NCBI GenBank assembly: GCA_964603635.1 | Contig: CAZRVH010000013.1 | Location: 1 to 28,088, forward strand | DNA length: 28,088 nucleotides | Direction: 5' to 3' | Source: CAZRVH01 sp964603635 | GTDB lineage: Bacteria; Patescibacteriota; Gracilibacteria; Peribacterales; Peribacteraceae | Translations under genes and position numbers: made by a program | Notes under the pieces: generated by a model | What the model was told of the DNA's origin: nothing | Databases searched by the model: none | What the model saw: only the letters and a program-made list of their open reading frames with translations | Shown: one piece after another, positions 1 to 7,612 of the stretch | How positions within the stretch are numbered: position 1 is the stretch's first letter | Layout: each line of letters begins with the position of its first letter

Positions 1-1250
1 AGCAGCTCAAGCTCTACACGCTTATCTGGAACCGCACCATGGCCACGCAGATGCCTCCTGCGGAGTTCAAGCGCATCGGCGCGGACATTACCGCCGGCAA
101 GTATGGTTTCCGCGCCACGGGGCAGACGGTGACCTTCGACGGATTCCTGCGCGTGTATTCGGAAGGAAAAGACGAAGAGGACGAACGCAAGGAGGGCGCC
201 GAGGAAGACGGCGAGAAGTTCCTGCCACCCTTGAAGGAAGGCGATACGCCGTCCCTTCAGGAGCTGAAGCCCGAGCAGCACTTCACGAAGCCTCCCGCCC
301 GCTACACCGAAGCCAGCCTCGTGAAGAAGTTGGAGGAAGAAGGTATCGGACGCCCGTCCACGTACGCCCCGACCATCTCCACCGTGCAGCAGCGCGGCTA
401 CATCAAGAAAGAAGGCAAGCAGCTCATTCCGGAGGACATCGCGTTCACCGTGACGGATCTCCTCGCAGAGCACTTCCCGAACATCGTCGACCTGCACTTC
501 ACCGCGGACATGGAGCAATCGCTCGATGACATCGCGGAAGGCAAGGAGAACCACTCCGAATTCCTCACGGGTTTCTATACGCCGTTCAAGGCGCTCGTCG
601 ATGAAAAGACGAAGGACATCAAGAAGTCCGACGTGCTGAAGGAGCGCGTGGTCGGCATCGATCCCGAGACGAAGCTGGAAGTCATCGCGCGCCTCGGACG
701 TTTCGGTCCGTATCTCCAGCTGGGAAGACTCGAACTGGCAAAGGGCGAGAAGAAAAAGAAGGGCGAAGGACCGAAGACCGCATCCGTGCCGAAGCATCTT
801 TCCATGGATGACGTCACGATGGAGCAGGCGATGTCGTTGCTCGCGTTCCCGAAGACCCTTGGCGTTCACAACGGCGAGCCGGTGCAGGTGATCCTCGGCC
901 GTTTCGGTCCCTACATGAAGAACGGCGAGAAGACGGTGGCCGTGCCGAAGGATATCGATCCCTCCGCCATCGTCCTGAAGGACGCCATCAACATGATCGA
1001 GAACGCCGCGGAGATGAAGAAGAAGGCCGCCGAACCCCTACGCGTTCTTGGAAAAGATCCGGCGCTGGGAGGCGAGGTCAGCCTCAAGGACGGCCGTTAC
1101 GGCCCCTACATCACGGACGGCAAGACGAACGTGTCGCTGCCGAAGCGCTTCGAAATCGCCACCATCACGCTCGACGAAGCCGCCGAACTCCTGGCCAAGA
1201 AGCGCGTCGCGCCGAAGAGGGCGTGGAGGGGGAAGAAGAAGGAAAGTTGA
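1..1250 (+). CDS. topA: DNA topoisomerase I, C-terminal part (5' end outside window)
   Basis: Type IA topoisomerase, which relaxes negative supercoils by single-strand passage. The reading frame is open from base 3, and its first residues (LYTLIWNR, then ASQM-like ATQM) match the conserved core, so the N-terminal Toprim domain and active-site tyrosine lie upstream of the window. The core motif GIGRPSTYAPTI is present. After it come three copies of the C-terminal repeat, with GRFGPY, GRFGPY and GRYGPY near fragment residues 215, 290 and 355. The gene ends at TGA without Cys4 zinc ribbons, so the tail is of the repeat type. Family call is very secure; only the 5' end is missing. Confidence 0.97.
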   Translation, partial: QLKLYTLIWNRTMATQMPPAEFKRIGADITAGKYGFRATGQTVTFDGFLRVYSEGKDEEDERKEGAEEDGEKFLPPLKEGDTPSLQELKPEQHFTKPPARYTEASLVKKLEEEGIGRPSTYAPTISTVQQRGYIKKEGKQLIPEDIAFTVTDLLAEHFPNIVDLHFTADMEQSLDDIAEGKENHSEFLTGFYTPFKALVDEKTKDIKKSDVLKERVVGIDPETKLEVIARLGRFGPYLQLGRLELAKGEKKKKGEGPKTASVPKHLSMDDVTMEQAMSLLAFPKTLGVHNGEPVQVILGRFGPYMKNGEKTVAVPKDIDPSAIVLKDAINMIENAAEMKKKAAEPLRVLGKDPALGGEVSLKDGRYGPYITDGKTNVSLPKRFEIATITLDEAAELLAKKRVAPKRAWRGKKKES

Positions 1251-1280
1251 AAATGGCAAACGGAGTAGTATCGTGATGCC

Positions 1281-1532
1281 ATGGTTTTGGCATCCACGCT
1301 CGATGACTTGTTGGCGGAAGGCGATGAATCGGTTACACGTATTCAGCATGATCCTGAGCCGGCTTTTCAACGCCTGATTGCCGAACGACGAAGCCTGATC
1401 GCGCATCTCCCGGAGTCTGCACCGATTGAGGATGTCGAAGCCGCCCTCGGGGTGAAAGGTACTGTATTTGGAAGCGGTTTTCTCACGCGGGCAGAGCTCG
1501 ATGCACGTGAAGCTGCATTGTTACAGTCATAA
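1281..1532 (+). CDS. small hypothetical protein (83 aa)
   Basis: Starts 30 nt after the topA stop in the same direction and could be co-transcribed with it. The product is acidic, soluble and mostly helical (LDDLLAEGDESVTRI, then RAELDAREAALLQS), with no membrane segment or recognisable motif. The only Shine-Dalgarno-like sequence is GGAG at 1262-1265, rather far from the ATG. Codon use resembles the neighbouring genes. No family recognised; it may be a genuine small protein or a chance ORF. Confidence 0.5.
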   Translation: MVLASTLDDLLAEGDESVTRIQHDPEPAFQRLIAERRSLIAHLPESAPIEDVEAALGVKGTVFGSGFLTRAELDAREAALLQS

Positions 1533-1590
1533 ACACATCCCGTCTTCTTGCAGTGGAAAAGGCGTGGAGGGGGGGGAAGAAGTCTTGATA

Positions 1591-1622
1591 TAAAAAAGCC
1601 CGTACCATGAAAATGGTACGGG
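1591..1622 (-). terminator. intrinsic terminator of the 1647-2519 gene
   Basis: Perfect 10-bp stem (1599-1608 with 1613-1622) closed by a 4-nt loop. On the minus strand it is followed by six T. It lies 25 nt beyond the stop of the minus-strand gene. On the plus strand no T tract follows, so it serves the minus strand. Confidence 0.85.
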
Positions 1623-1646
1623 ACTCTCATGAATCGGCAGGCCGAC

Positions 1647-2519
1647 TCACGGGGTTTGCTCTTCGGGAGGGGTTTCCCGCTTTGCATTCAGTTCGACGAT
1701 CAGTTCGAATATTTGATATGCAAACGTTTCAGGATCGTCATCGTCTTTGACCCTGGAAAGCAATGAAGTGGTATCTCTCTCCAAATCTTCAATGGAGACC
1801 TGATCTTCCAAGTCATAATCTCTCACTGTCTTCCGAAAGGCGAAAAACCTTTCGAGGTATAGGGGTCTGTATCCGGCCTTCTCTGTCCATAGCAAGATAT
1901 AGGCGAAGGCGTATATCAGTGGCTTGTCCTTCAGTATGTCTTTGCAGACCCGCCATAAATCATCGGTCAACATCTTTCGGTCAATCATCCGCTTTGCGCA
2001 GGATTGCAATTGTCGTTTGTTATTCTGTCGCTCGAAGCAACGCAATGCTTGTTCATACATGCCACGGTACATCATTTCCCGACCGATGTTGTCGCACTCG
2101 TGTTTATCTTTCAGGAAATAAAAACAATCATCTGCAATAACTATGCAGTGCTTGGCATGCACATCGGTCTCTTCCTCGCTCTCCTTTTTTTCGTGAGACA
2201 GGTTGATGAGCTTGAATCCGAGCGCGCGTATCCGCTCCGTTGCCTTAGCTGCTCGGTAAAATGCACACGCCAAATGCCAAACATTATTTTCTTCATACCA
2301 TTCACCGACACGTTGCAGTCCTTGCAAATCAGACGTGCCTTCCAGCGCCCAGGCGGCGAAATCAAAATTGCCAATGCCGATCGCAGCGTTGCCGCACTCG
2401 ATACGCAGATCTTCCGGCGGATTTCCATCGAAATAAAAGGAGGCCTTGTGCCGTTGAAAAGTCCTCATCAATGCCGTACCCAACGCGATCCTCGCTTGTA
2501 TTTGCGGTGTATTGTCCAT
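1647..2519 (-). CDS. hypothetical helical-repeat protein (290 aa)
   Basis: No family recognised. The protein is soluble and almost entirely alpha-helical. Short segments such as ALGTALMRTFQRHKA, HLACAFYRAAKATERI and YEQALRCFERQNNKRQL look like TPR/SEL1-type helical hairpins with small-residue packing positions, and the C-terminus is acidic (KDDDDPETF). Start is the first ATG of the frame; an AT-rich stretch upstream (2540-2580) could hold its promoter. It is divergent from the TrmB-like regulator and ends in its own terminator, so it is a single-gene unit. Its base composition is lower in GC than neighbouring genes, which may suggest acquisition, but that is weak evidence. A scaffold or interaction role is only a guess. 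Confidence 0.75.
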   Translation of the reverse strand: MDNTPQIQARIALGTALMRTFQRHKASFYFDGNPPEDLRIECGNAAIGIGNFDFAAWALEGTSDLQGLQRVGEWYEENNVWHLACAFYRAAKATERIRALGFKLINLSHEKKESEEETDVHAKHCIVIADDCFYFLKDKHECDNIGREMMYRGMYEQALRCFERQNNKRQLQSCAKRMIDRKMLTDDLWRVCKDILKDKPLIYAFAYILLWTEKAGYRPLYLERFFAFRKTVRDYDLEDQVSIEDLERDTTSLLSRVKDDDDPETFAYQIFELIVELNAKRETPPEEQTP

Positions 2520-2606
2520 GGCTTTGCTCTTTTCTCTCTAAACCTTTGTTGTAAACGAACGATATCTATATAATAGTTTCTAAATTAAGCAAAAATATGG
2601 AAGCAC

Positions 2607-2641
2607 AAAAAATGTCTAAATTTGAATTTAAGGCATTTTTT
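2607..2641. terminator. AT-rich hairpin between divergent genes
   Basis: An 8-bp stem (A-run arm 2607-2614, T-run arm 2634-2641) with a further near-palindromic AT-rich loop. It sits downstream of a TATAAT box at 2569-2574 and upstream of the TrmB-like operators. It could end a very short transcript or insulate the two divergent units. Low information content. Confidence 0.3.
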
Positions 2642-2655
2642 GGGCTTCATACCAG

Positions 2656-2702
2656 TGACGAACTACTATCGTCAGTTCAAAATTGACGAATATACTTCGT
2701 CA
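2656..2702. promoter_or_regulatory. two tandem operators, TGACGA-N7-TCGTCA
   Basis: Two perfect inverted repeats with identical half-sites and identical 7-nt spacers lie at 2656-2674 and 2684-2702, centres 28 bp apart (nearly three helical turns). The second extends to 8-bp arms (2683-2690/2696-2703) and covers the -35 box and spacer of the regulator's promoter. The natural inference is autorepression by the TrmB-like protein encoded next door. Confidence 0.7.
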
Positions 2703-2711
2703 ATCTATAAT
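2683..2711 (+). promoter_or_regulatory. sigma70-type leaderless promoter of the TrmB-like gene
   Basis: TTGACG at 2683-2688, 17-bp spacer, TATAAT at 2706-2711. The ATG follows 6 nt later at 2718, so the predicted start of transcription falls on the start codon. No Shine-Dalgarno sequence precedes the ATG. Confidence 0.75.
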
Positions 2712-2717
2712 TATCTT

Positions 2718-3482
2718 ATGCTCGCGAATCTCCTCAAGTCTCTCTCGCTCACGAACAAAGAGATCGAGGTTTTTCTCAAAGTCGTGGAACTCGGGGCGCA
2801 GCCCGCGTCGCAGATCGCACGCGTCACGGGCATGCCGCGCAATACCGTGCGCAGCATTTTGGATGTGCTCGTCGCGAAAGGATTGATGGTCCGCACGCGG
2901 CGCGCGAACACGCAGTACTATTCCCCGGAGAAAAAAGAGACGCTCATCCAGCAATTGAAACTCAAGAGACTGCGCATGGATGATGAAATCGACCAACAGA
3001 TTTCTTTGCTCGAAACCTATGGAGACGAATTGGTGGAGCGGCAGTGGGCGAAGTCCCGGCCGAAGGTGTCGTTTTACGAAGGCGTCAGCGGACTGGAGAA
3101 AGTGTACGAAGATACGCTGACGGCGACGAACGGCCTGCGCTCCTGGGCTTCTACGGACGAGATGTTGGAAACAATGCCGGACTACTTCAAAACGTACTTC
3201 AAGAGGCGTGCAGCCAAGGGTATCCGCATGCGTTCCATCCATCCGGACACGCCCAGCGCATTGGACATTACCAGTCGCGACAAGGAAGAACTACGTGACA
3301 GCAGGCTCGTTCCCAAAGAAGAATTTTATTGGACGCCGGAGGTACAGATTTACGATGGCAAGGTGAACATCGCCTCGTGGAAAGAGAAGCTCGGCATCAT
3401 CATCGAAAGCGAGGAGATCGCGGATGCGTTGGGAACGTTCTTCGAGATGTGCTTTAAATTTGCGGACAAAAAAGGGACCTAA
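2718..3482 (+). CDS. TrmB-family transcriptional regulator
   Basis: Predicted DNA-binding regulator of 254 residues. The N-terminal winged helix (about residues 1-75: LTNKEIEVFLKVVELG, ASQIARVTGMPRNTV as recognition helix region, LVAKGLMVRTRR as wing) is typical of TrmB/MarR-like proteins. A helical linker (about 75-110) follows, then a C-terminal effector-like domain beginning FYEGVSGLEKVYEDTL, as in other TrmB-like proteins. Start ATG 2718 is chosen because it begins the conserved domain and sits 6 nt after an excellent -10 box; an in-frame TTG at 2622 would run through the operators. The two palindromes at its promoter suggest autoregulation. Ligand unknown; other TrmB proteins often sense sugars. 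Confidence 0.85.
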   Translation: MLANLLKSLSLTNKEIEVFLKVVELGAQPASQIARVTGMPRNTVRSILDVLVAKGLMVRTRRANTQYYSPEKKETLIQQLKLKRLRMDDEIDQQISLLETYGDELVERQWAKSRPKVSFYEGVSGLEKVYEDTLTATNGLRSWASTDEMLETMPDYFKTYFKRRAAKGIRMRSIHPDTPSALDITSRDKEELRDSRLVPKEEFYWTPEVQIYDGKVNIASWKEKLGIIIESEEIADALGTFFEMCFKFADKKGT

Positions 3483-3491
3483 ATAATGCAG

Positions 3492-3520
3492 ATGACTGAA
3501 GGCGGTTTTTCTTCTATAAT
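3492..3520 (+). promoter_or_regulatory. likely promoter of tRNA-Trp
   Basis: ATGACT, 17-bp spacer, perfect TATAAT at 3515-3520, about 43 nt upstream of the mature tRNA 5' end. Confidence 0.55.
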
Positions 3521-3562
3521 TAGATCGAATCTTGGATTCGCGGTCTTTTGCATCTTTTCTAT

Positions 3563-3638
3563 AGGCGCGTAGCTCAGTTGGTAGAGCATTGGTCTCCAAA
3601 ACCAAGGGTCGTAGGTTCGATCCCTACCGCGCCTGCCA
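3563..3638 (+). tRNA. tRNA-Trp (anticodon CCA)
   Basis: Full cloverleaf: 7-bp acceptor stem (AGGCGCG with CGCGCCT), D arm GCTC/GAGC, anticodon stem TTGGT/ACCAA with loop CTCCAAA (anticodon CCA at 3596-3598), T arm GTAGG/CCTAC with TTCGATC loop, discriminator G and genomically encoded CCA (3636-3638). Confidence 0.97.
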
Positions 3639-3642
3639 AATA
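3618..3642 (+). repeat. 25-bp direct repeat, copy 1 (tRNA-Trp 3' tail)
   Basis: The last 21 nt of tRNA-Trp plus 4 nt downstream recur exactly at 3807-3831, 189 bp away. An exact copy of a tRNA 3' end is what tRNA-targeting integration leaves as att sites, but no integrase gene is present. Confidence 0.85.
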
Positions 3643-3647
3643 TAATG

Positions 3648-3680
3648 CATGAAAGAAAACCTGCGTGGTTTTCTCTCATG
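3648..3680 (+). terminator. hairpin after tRNA-Trp
   Basis: 14-nt arms (3648-3661 and 3667-3680) pair with one mismatch around a 5-nt loop, 10 nt after the tRNA CCA. There is no clean T run after it (CTCTCTTTCCC at some distance), so it may end or process the tRNA transcript. A second inverted repeat (AATGAGCG at 3696, CGCTCATT at 3722) follows. Confidence 0.4.
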
Positions 3681-3782
3681 AGCTCTCTTTCCCGCAATGA
3701 GCGTCTCCACTTTGCTCAGAGCGCTCATTCGACGGGGTTGTTTTATGGGATGCAGTTATCTTAAGAAATTACTATTTAGAGG

Positions 3783-3831
3783 TGTCACGGTGAGCCTGTC
3801 GAACCGCGATCCCTACCGCGCCTGCCAAATA
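3783..3831 (+). repeat. tRNA-Trp tail copy 2 joined to a dispersed repeat
   Basis: 3807-3831 is the exact second copy of the 25-bp tRNA-Trp tail. It is immediately preceded by a GTGAGCCTGTCGAAC sequence (3790-3804), a member of the widespread TTCGACAGGCTCAC-type intergenic repeat. It ends 2 nt beyond the stop codon of the minus-strand PH-domain gene. Confidence 0.8.
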
Positions 3832-3833
3832 CA

Positions 3834-4541
3834 TCAAACTTTTTCCAGCGGCGGTTCCACGCCCGCGATTGCCTGGCCCAGGCCGATCCCCTCCCGGGGT
3901 TTCTGATCCTCCGACAATTTGTCGGGCTCGGCGTTCCCGGATTCCTTGGCCGGCTCCTGCATCGCCTCTTTCTTTTCCTGCTCCTCCTTCGGCTTGATCT
4001 CCTTCTCGCTCATGACGATACCGTGTTCGATCGTGGCGGCGATGTCTTCCGGCCGTGGCACATAATCCATCGCGACTTCCACGTGGCGTCCGCCCTGCTC
4101 CCCGATCTTTAGGTCCAGGCTGAGGATGCCGCACCGGAAGAGGCCTGCGAACTGACTCTGCGCGCCGGTGTTATTGATGTTCGTGAAATGCACGGGATTG
4201 ATCTTCTGGAAAAACATCGATTGCTGCTCCACGATCACCACCTTCTGCGTCGTGACGATGACGAAGTTGTATTTCCAGGCGACGTGCGCCGCGGAAAGGA
4301 AATAGGCGTAGACGAGACCGAGGGCCACGAGCGTCCAGAAGAGAATTTCGGGATCGAACAATCCCTGAGACGCACCGAACATGATTGTCGCGAACAGTAT
4401 CGCCGCAATGACCGTCGGGAAAAAGGCGCGGATGAGGAAGATGAGAAAATGCTTGTGCGTCACGTGCACCGCCTCCTCGTTCTCCACGAGAAACTTTTTC
4501 TTCAGCTTCTCCACGTTGGTTTCCAGGGCGAGAAAGCGCAT
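3834..4541 (-). CDS. membrane-anchored bacterial PH-domain (bPH_2-like) protein
   Basis: 235 residues. After a short cytoplasmic N-terminus with ENEEAVHVTHKHFLIFL come two hydrophobic segments (about residues 32-55 and 62-85), then a beta-rich domain starting YNFVIVTTQKVVIVEQ that matches the bacterial pleckstrin-homology fold (YdbS/YdbT type). The tail (about 175-235) is charged and Glu/Lys/Pro-rich, probably disordered. Such proteins are membrane-associated; biochemical role unknown. Start ATG 4541 is preceded by TGCTACTAT and a 7-nt gap, the leaderless pattern seen elsewhere here. It shares its membrane-plus-PH layout with the gene at 7613-8509. The stop abuts the duplicated tRNA tail. Confidence 0.8.
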   Translation of the reverse strand: MRFLALETNVEKLKKKFLVENEEAVHVTHKHFLIFLIRAFFPTVIAAILFATIMFGASQGLFDPEILFWTLVALGLVYAYFLSAAHVAWKYNFVIVTTQKVVIVEQQSMFFQKINPVHFTNINNTGAQSQFAGLFRCGILSLDLKIGEQGGRHVEVAMDYVPRPEDIAATIEHGIVMSEKEIKPKEEQEKKEAMQEPAKESGNAEPDKLSEDQKPREGIGLGQAIAGVEPPLEKV

Positions 4542-4548
4542 GGGTTTG

Positions 4549-4557
4549 ATAGTAGCA
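4549..4557 (-). promoter_or_regulatory. extended -10 promoter, leaderless
   Basis: TGC followed by TACTAT on the minus strand, 7 nt before ATG 4541. No clear -35, as is usual for extended -10 promoters. Confidence 0.5.
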
Positions 4558-4643
4558 TCAAAAGCCTGGTCTGAAGCCTGAGAAGGGGGAAAATCCCGAC
4601 TTTCTGGATTCTTTTTCGCGGATTGCACCGCTACTCTGTATAC

Positions 4644-6470
4644 ATGCCCCAAGCGACGAAAGAACACGTCTTCAGCCTGAAGCGTCTTCGTACATCGATG
4701 CTGATTTCCAAACGGCTCCTTGCGCTTATCTGGCAGAAGGAGCGATCCGTGTTCCTCGCGACATGCGTGGCCATCACCATTCCGGGCATCATTCCTTTCA
4801 TCAACGCGTACATTTATAAGCTCATCATCGACCAGGTGATCGCAGGCATTGATGCGGGTTCCGTCAGCGTGTACCAACTTATGAACCTTCTCATCGCGCG
4901 CGTCTTCACGTATTTCCTGCAAGATGCCGCATTCTCCACCCAGAATTACGCGGAAAAACTGCTATGGACGAAGTTTCCCATCCATCTCAACGCGCTCATC
5001 TTGGGAAGCCTGGCGCGGATGGACCTGCAGCATTTCGAAGATCCGCAATTCAAGACGGCGTTGGAGCGCATGAAGGAATCCGTCGGATGGCGCGTGCAAA
5101 ACGTCGTCAGCAATATTCTCTATGCCTACCAGAGCATGGTGCAGATGATGATCGCTTTCATCGCCCTTATGACGCTCAATTGGGTCCTGATATTCGCCGT
5201 GCTCCTCGTCGCGATTCCGGAATTCGTGTACCAGTTGTACGAGTCCCGCGCGGAATGGAGCATCTGGAGCTGGAACAGCCCCCGCAAGAAACGCTACTCT
5301 TACCTGTCCTGGCTCATCCAGGACGCCCCCAGCGTAAAAGAACTCAAGATTTTCGCGCTCGCCCCGCGCTTCGTGCAGGAGACGACGGATATCCAGTGGG
5401 AGTTTTACAATTCCAACAAGGCGCTGACGAAGAAGTCGTACCTATTCCAACTGCTCTTCAACATGTTCGGCACGGCACTGTTCATCGGCGTCGAAATCTA
5501 CGTCATCATCCAGGCCTTCGCCCGCAGGGTCACGATCGGAGATATCAGTTTTTACACGCAGATCGTCGGCAATTTCCAAAACGGCATCGGTGGATTCCTG
5601 CGTAACATGAACCAAATTTTCAGCAGCGCACAGTACGTGGAAAGTATCTTCGAAGTCATCGATGCGCCATCGCTCCTCCCCATTGCGCAATCTCCCGTCG
5701 AAATCGCCTCGGACAAACCGCCGCTGATCGAATTCGAGAACGTCGGTTTCCGTTATCCCGGAAGCGACAAGGACATCCTCAGGCATTTCTCGCTCACCAT
5801 CGCGCCGGGGGAGAAGATCGCGTTCGTGGGCGAAAACGGCGCGGGCAAGTCCACCATCGTCAAATTGCTCGTGCGTTTCTACGACGTCACGGAAGGGCGG
5901 ATTTTGATCGATGGAACGGATATCCGCGAACTGGACCTTCCCTCTTGGCATCGCCAACTCGGCGTGCTCTTTCAGGACTTCAACCAGTACGAGGATCTCG
6001 TAAAAAAGAACATCTACTACGGTAACGTGGACAAGGGATTGGACATGCCCTCCATCGAGGCCTCCGCGCATGCGTCCGGTGCGGATGACGTCATCGCGTC
6101 GCTCCCCGAAAAATATGAACAGATGCTGGGAAAGACGTTCGAGCAGGGAACGGAGCTCTCCACCGGACAGTGGCAGAAAGTCGCGCTCGCCCGCGCGTAT
6201 TTCCGCAATGCCCCTGTCCTCGTCCTGGACGAGCCGACCGCCGCCATCGATGCCAGGGCCGAGCATGAGATCTTCGAACGCGTCGAGAAACTCTCCGCGG
6301 ACAAGACCGTCATCGTCATCTCCCACCGATTCTCCACCGTTCGCATGACAGATAGGATCGTCGTTCTGAAAGACGGGGCCATCCTAGAGCAGGGCAGCCA
6401 CGAGGAATTGATGGAGAAGAAAGGCTTGTACGCGGAACTCTTCTCCCTCCAGGCGAAAGGGTATCAGTGA
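4644..6470 (+). CDS. ABC transporter, fused permease and ATPase (exporter type)
   Basis: 608-residue half-transporter that would dimerise to export a substrate across the inner membrane. The N-terminal membrane domain (about 30-325) has around six hydrophobic helices. The ATPase domain has Walker A GENGAGKST near residue 396, a Q-loop LFQDFNQYED, a signature LSTGQWQKVALARA near 505 (LSTGQ instead of LSGGQ), Walker B VLVLDEPTAAID near 527 and the H-loop ISHRFS near 560. Start ATG 4644 is the first in frame; ATG 4698 is also possible, as neither has a Shine-Dalgarno sequence. Substrate cannot be told; lipid, peptide and drug exporters share this layout. Divergent from the PH-domain gene. Confidence 0.93.
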   Translation: MPQATKEHVFSLKRLRTSMLISKRLLALIWQKERSVFLATCVAITIPGIIPFINAYIYKLIIDQVIAGIDAGSVSVYQLMNLLIARVFTYFLQDAAFSTQNYAEKLLWTKFPIHLNALILGSLARMDLQHFEDPQFKTALERMKESVGWRVQNVVSNILYAYQSMVQMMIAFIALMTLNWVLIFAVLLVAIPEFVYQLYESRAEWSIWSWNSPRKKRYSYLSWLIQDAPSVKELKIFALAPRFVQETTDIQWEFYNSNKALTKKSYLFQLLFNMFGTALFIGVEIYVIIQAFARRVTIGDISFYTQIVGNFQNGIGGFLRNMNQIFSSAQYVESIFEVIDAPSLLPIAQSPVEIASDKPPLIEFENVGFRYPGSDKDILRHFSLTIAPGEKIAFVGENGAGKSTIVKLLVRFYDVTEGRILIDGTDIRELDLPSWHRQLGVLFQDFNQYEDLVKKNIYYGNVDKGLDMPSIEASAHASGADDVIASLPEKYEQMLGKTFEQGTELSTGQWQKVALARAYFRNAPVLVLDEPTAAIDARAEHEIFERVEKLSADKTVIVISHRFSTVRMTDRIVVLKDGAILEQGSHEELMEKKGLYAELFSLQAKGYQ

Positions 6471-6572
6471 TAGCTTTGAAAGCGTATTTCATGACGCCTT
6501 TCGAAGCTTTCCAAGCTTCCCCAGCTTTTACAATTACGTCAAATCTAAGCCATAGAAGAAGTTCGCTAGATC

Positions 6573-6581
6573 TGCTATACT
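6573..6581 (+). promoter_or_regulatory. extended -10 promoter, leaderless
   Basis: TGC plus TATACT (6576-6581), with the ATG at 6589 after a 7-nt gap. No Shine-Dalgarno sequence. Confidence 0.6.
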
Positions 6582-6588
6582 GGTACGA

Positions 6589-7506
6589 ATGCTTCAAATA
6601 GAAATAAACGTCGACCGCCCGTGGCTCACGCTCTCCGTCATCGGAGGGGTCGTTGCCGGACTCGTCTATTGGGGCAACGCGCCAGCGGCACCCGCCGTCC
6701 ATGCGGATCTCGTGCATGATCACTCCGAAACGGAGGCGGTGTGGGAGGATCTATCGGATGATAGGGATGTGGGAGGCAGCGGCATCGATGCGGCGCAGGT
6801 CGTCCGAGACGCGGAAATGACGATGTATGACGTGCGTTTGAAGCAGGAAGTGATAAACAGGAAGGAGGAAATCCTTCGCAGCCAATTGGACATGCTCCGC
6901 GATTCCGATGATGCGGATCCGACCATGCTTGCCGAAGCGCAGCGTAAGCTGAACGAACTCCTCCTCGACGAACAGGAGGCGGAGGCCCAGCTTCTCGCCT
7001 CGTACAACGATCTTTGGGACGCGCAGGGCTATGCCGCGCAGTATTCGCAGCAGGGTTCCGATGGCGAAGAGGTGTTCTTCGCATGGCCGGTGACGCCGAA
7101 GAAAGGAATCTCCGCGCACTTCCACGACAGCGGATACCAGCAGCGTTTCGGCATCGCGCACAACGCCATCGATATCCCGACCCCCCAGGGAACGATCCTG
7201 ACGGCCGTGGCAGACGGCATCGTGGTGAAAGTGAGTGACAAGGGCATGGGCTTCTCATCGCTCGTCCTACGCCATGCAAACGGCATGACGTCGCTCTACG
7301 GACACGTGAGCGCGTTCCTCGTGGAGGAAGGCGATACGGTACGCGCGGGCGAACCGGTCGCGGAGTCCGGCGGTATGCCGGGCACCAAGGGCGCGGGACA
7401 CCTCACCACGGGTCCGCACCTGCACCTGCAGTTCATGAAGGACGGAGTCGCCGTGGATCCCATGGAGTATCTGCCGGCCTTGGGAGGGGTAACGCAGTAC
7501 GAATAA
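6589..7506 (+). CDS. M23-family metallopeptidase with N-terminal anchor and coiled coil
   Basis: 305 residues, predicted peptidoglycan endopeptidase outside the membrane. A signal-anchor lies at about 12-30 (LTLSVIGGVVAGLVYWG). A helical, heptad-like region follows at about 75-145 (RLKQEVINRKEEILRSQL, AQRKLNELLLDEQEAEAQL). The M23 domain spans about 165-295 with zinc ligands H191 and D195 (HNAID), H239 (YGH) and H277-L-H279. This coiled-coil plus M23 layout resembles EnvC/NlpD-like and Csd-like wall enzymes. All ligands are present, so it is probably active. Single-gene unit with its own promoter and a hairpin after the stop. Confidence 0.92.
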   Translation: MLQIEINVDRPWLTLSVIGGVVAGLVYWGNAPAAPAVHADLVHDHSETEAVWEDLSDDRDVGGSGIDAAQVVRDAEMTMYDVRLKQEVINRKEEILRSQLDMLRDSDDADPTMLAEAQRKLNELLLDEQEAEAQLLASYNDLWDAQGYAAQYSQQGSDGEEVFFAWPVTPKKGISAHFHDSGYQQRFGIAHNAIDIPTPQGTILTAVADGIVVKVSDKGMGFSSLVLRHANGMTSLYGHVSAFLVEEGDTVRAGEPVAESGGMPGTKGAGHLTTGPHLHLQFMKDGVAVDPMEYLPALGGVTQYE

Positions 7507-7520
7507 GACCTCACCCTGGC

Positions 7521-7550
7521 CCTCTCCTGCGAGGAGAGGTGACGCTTTTT
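7521..7550 (+). terminator. probable terminator after the M23 gene, within a dispersed repeat
   Basis: Perfect 8-bp stem CCTCTCCT/AGGAGAGG with a 3-nt loop, then five T after 6 nt. The sequence belongs to the CCTCACCCTNNCCCTCTCC family of intergenic repeats; another copy is at 17340-17443. Confidence 0.5.
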
Positions 7551-7612
7551 GCGAGTTCGAATCTAGAAGTCCCCTCCCCTTTCAGGGTCGGGGGCGGTCA
7601 GCATGAAGATGT

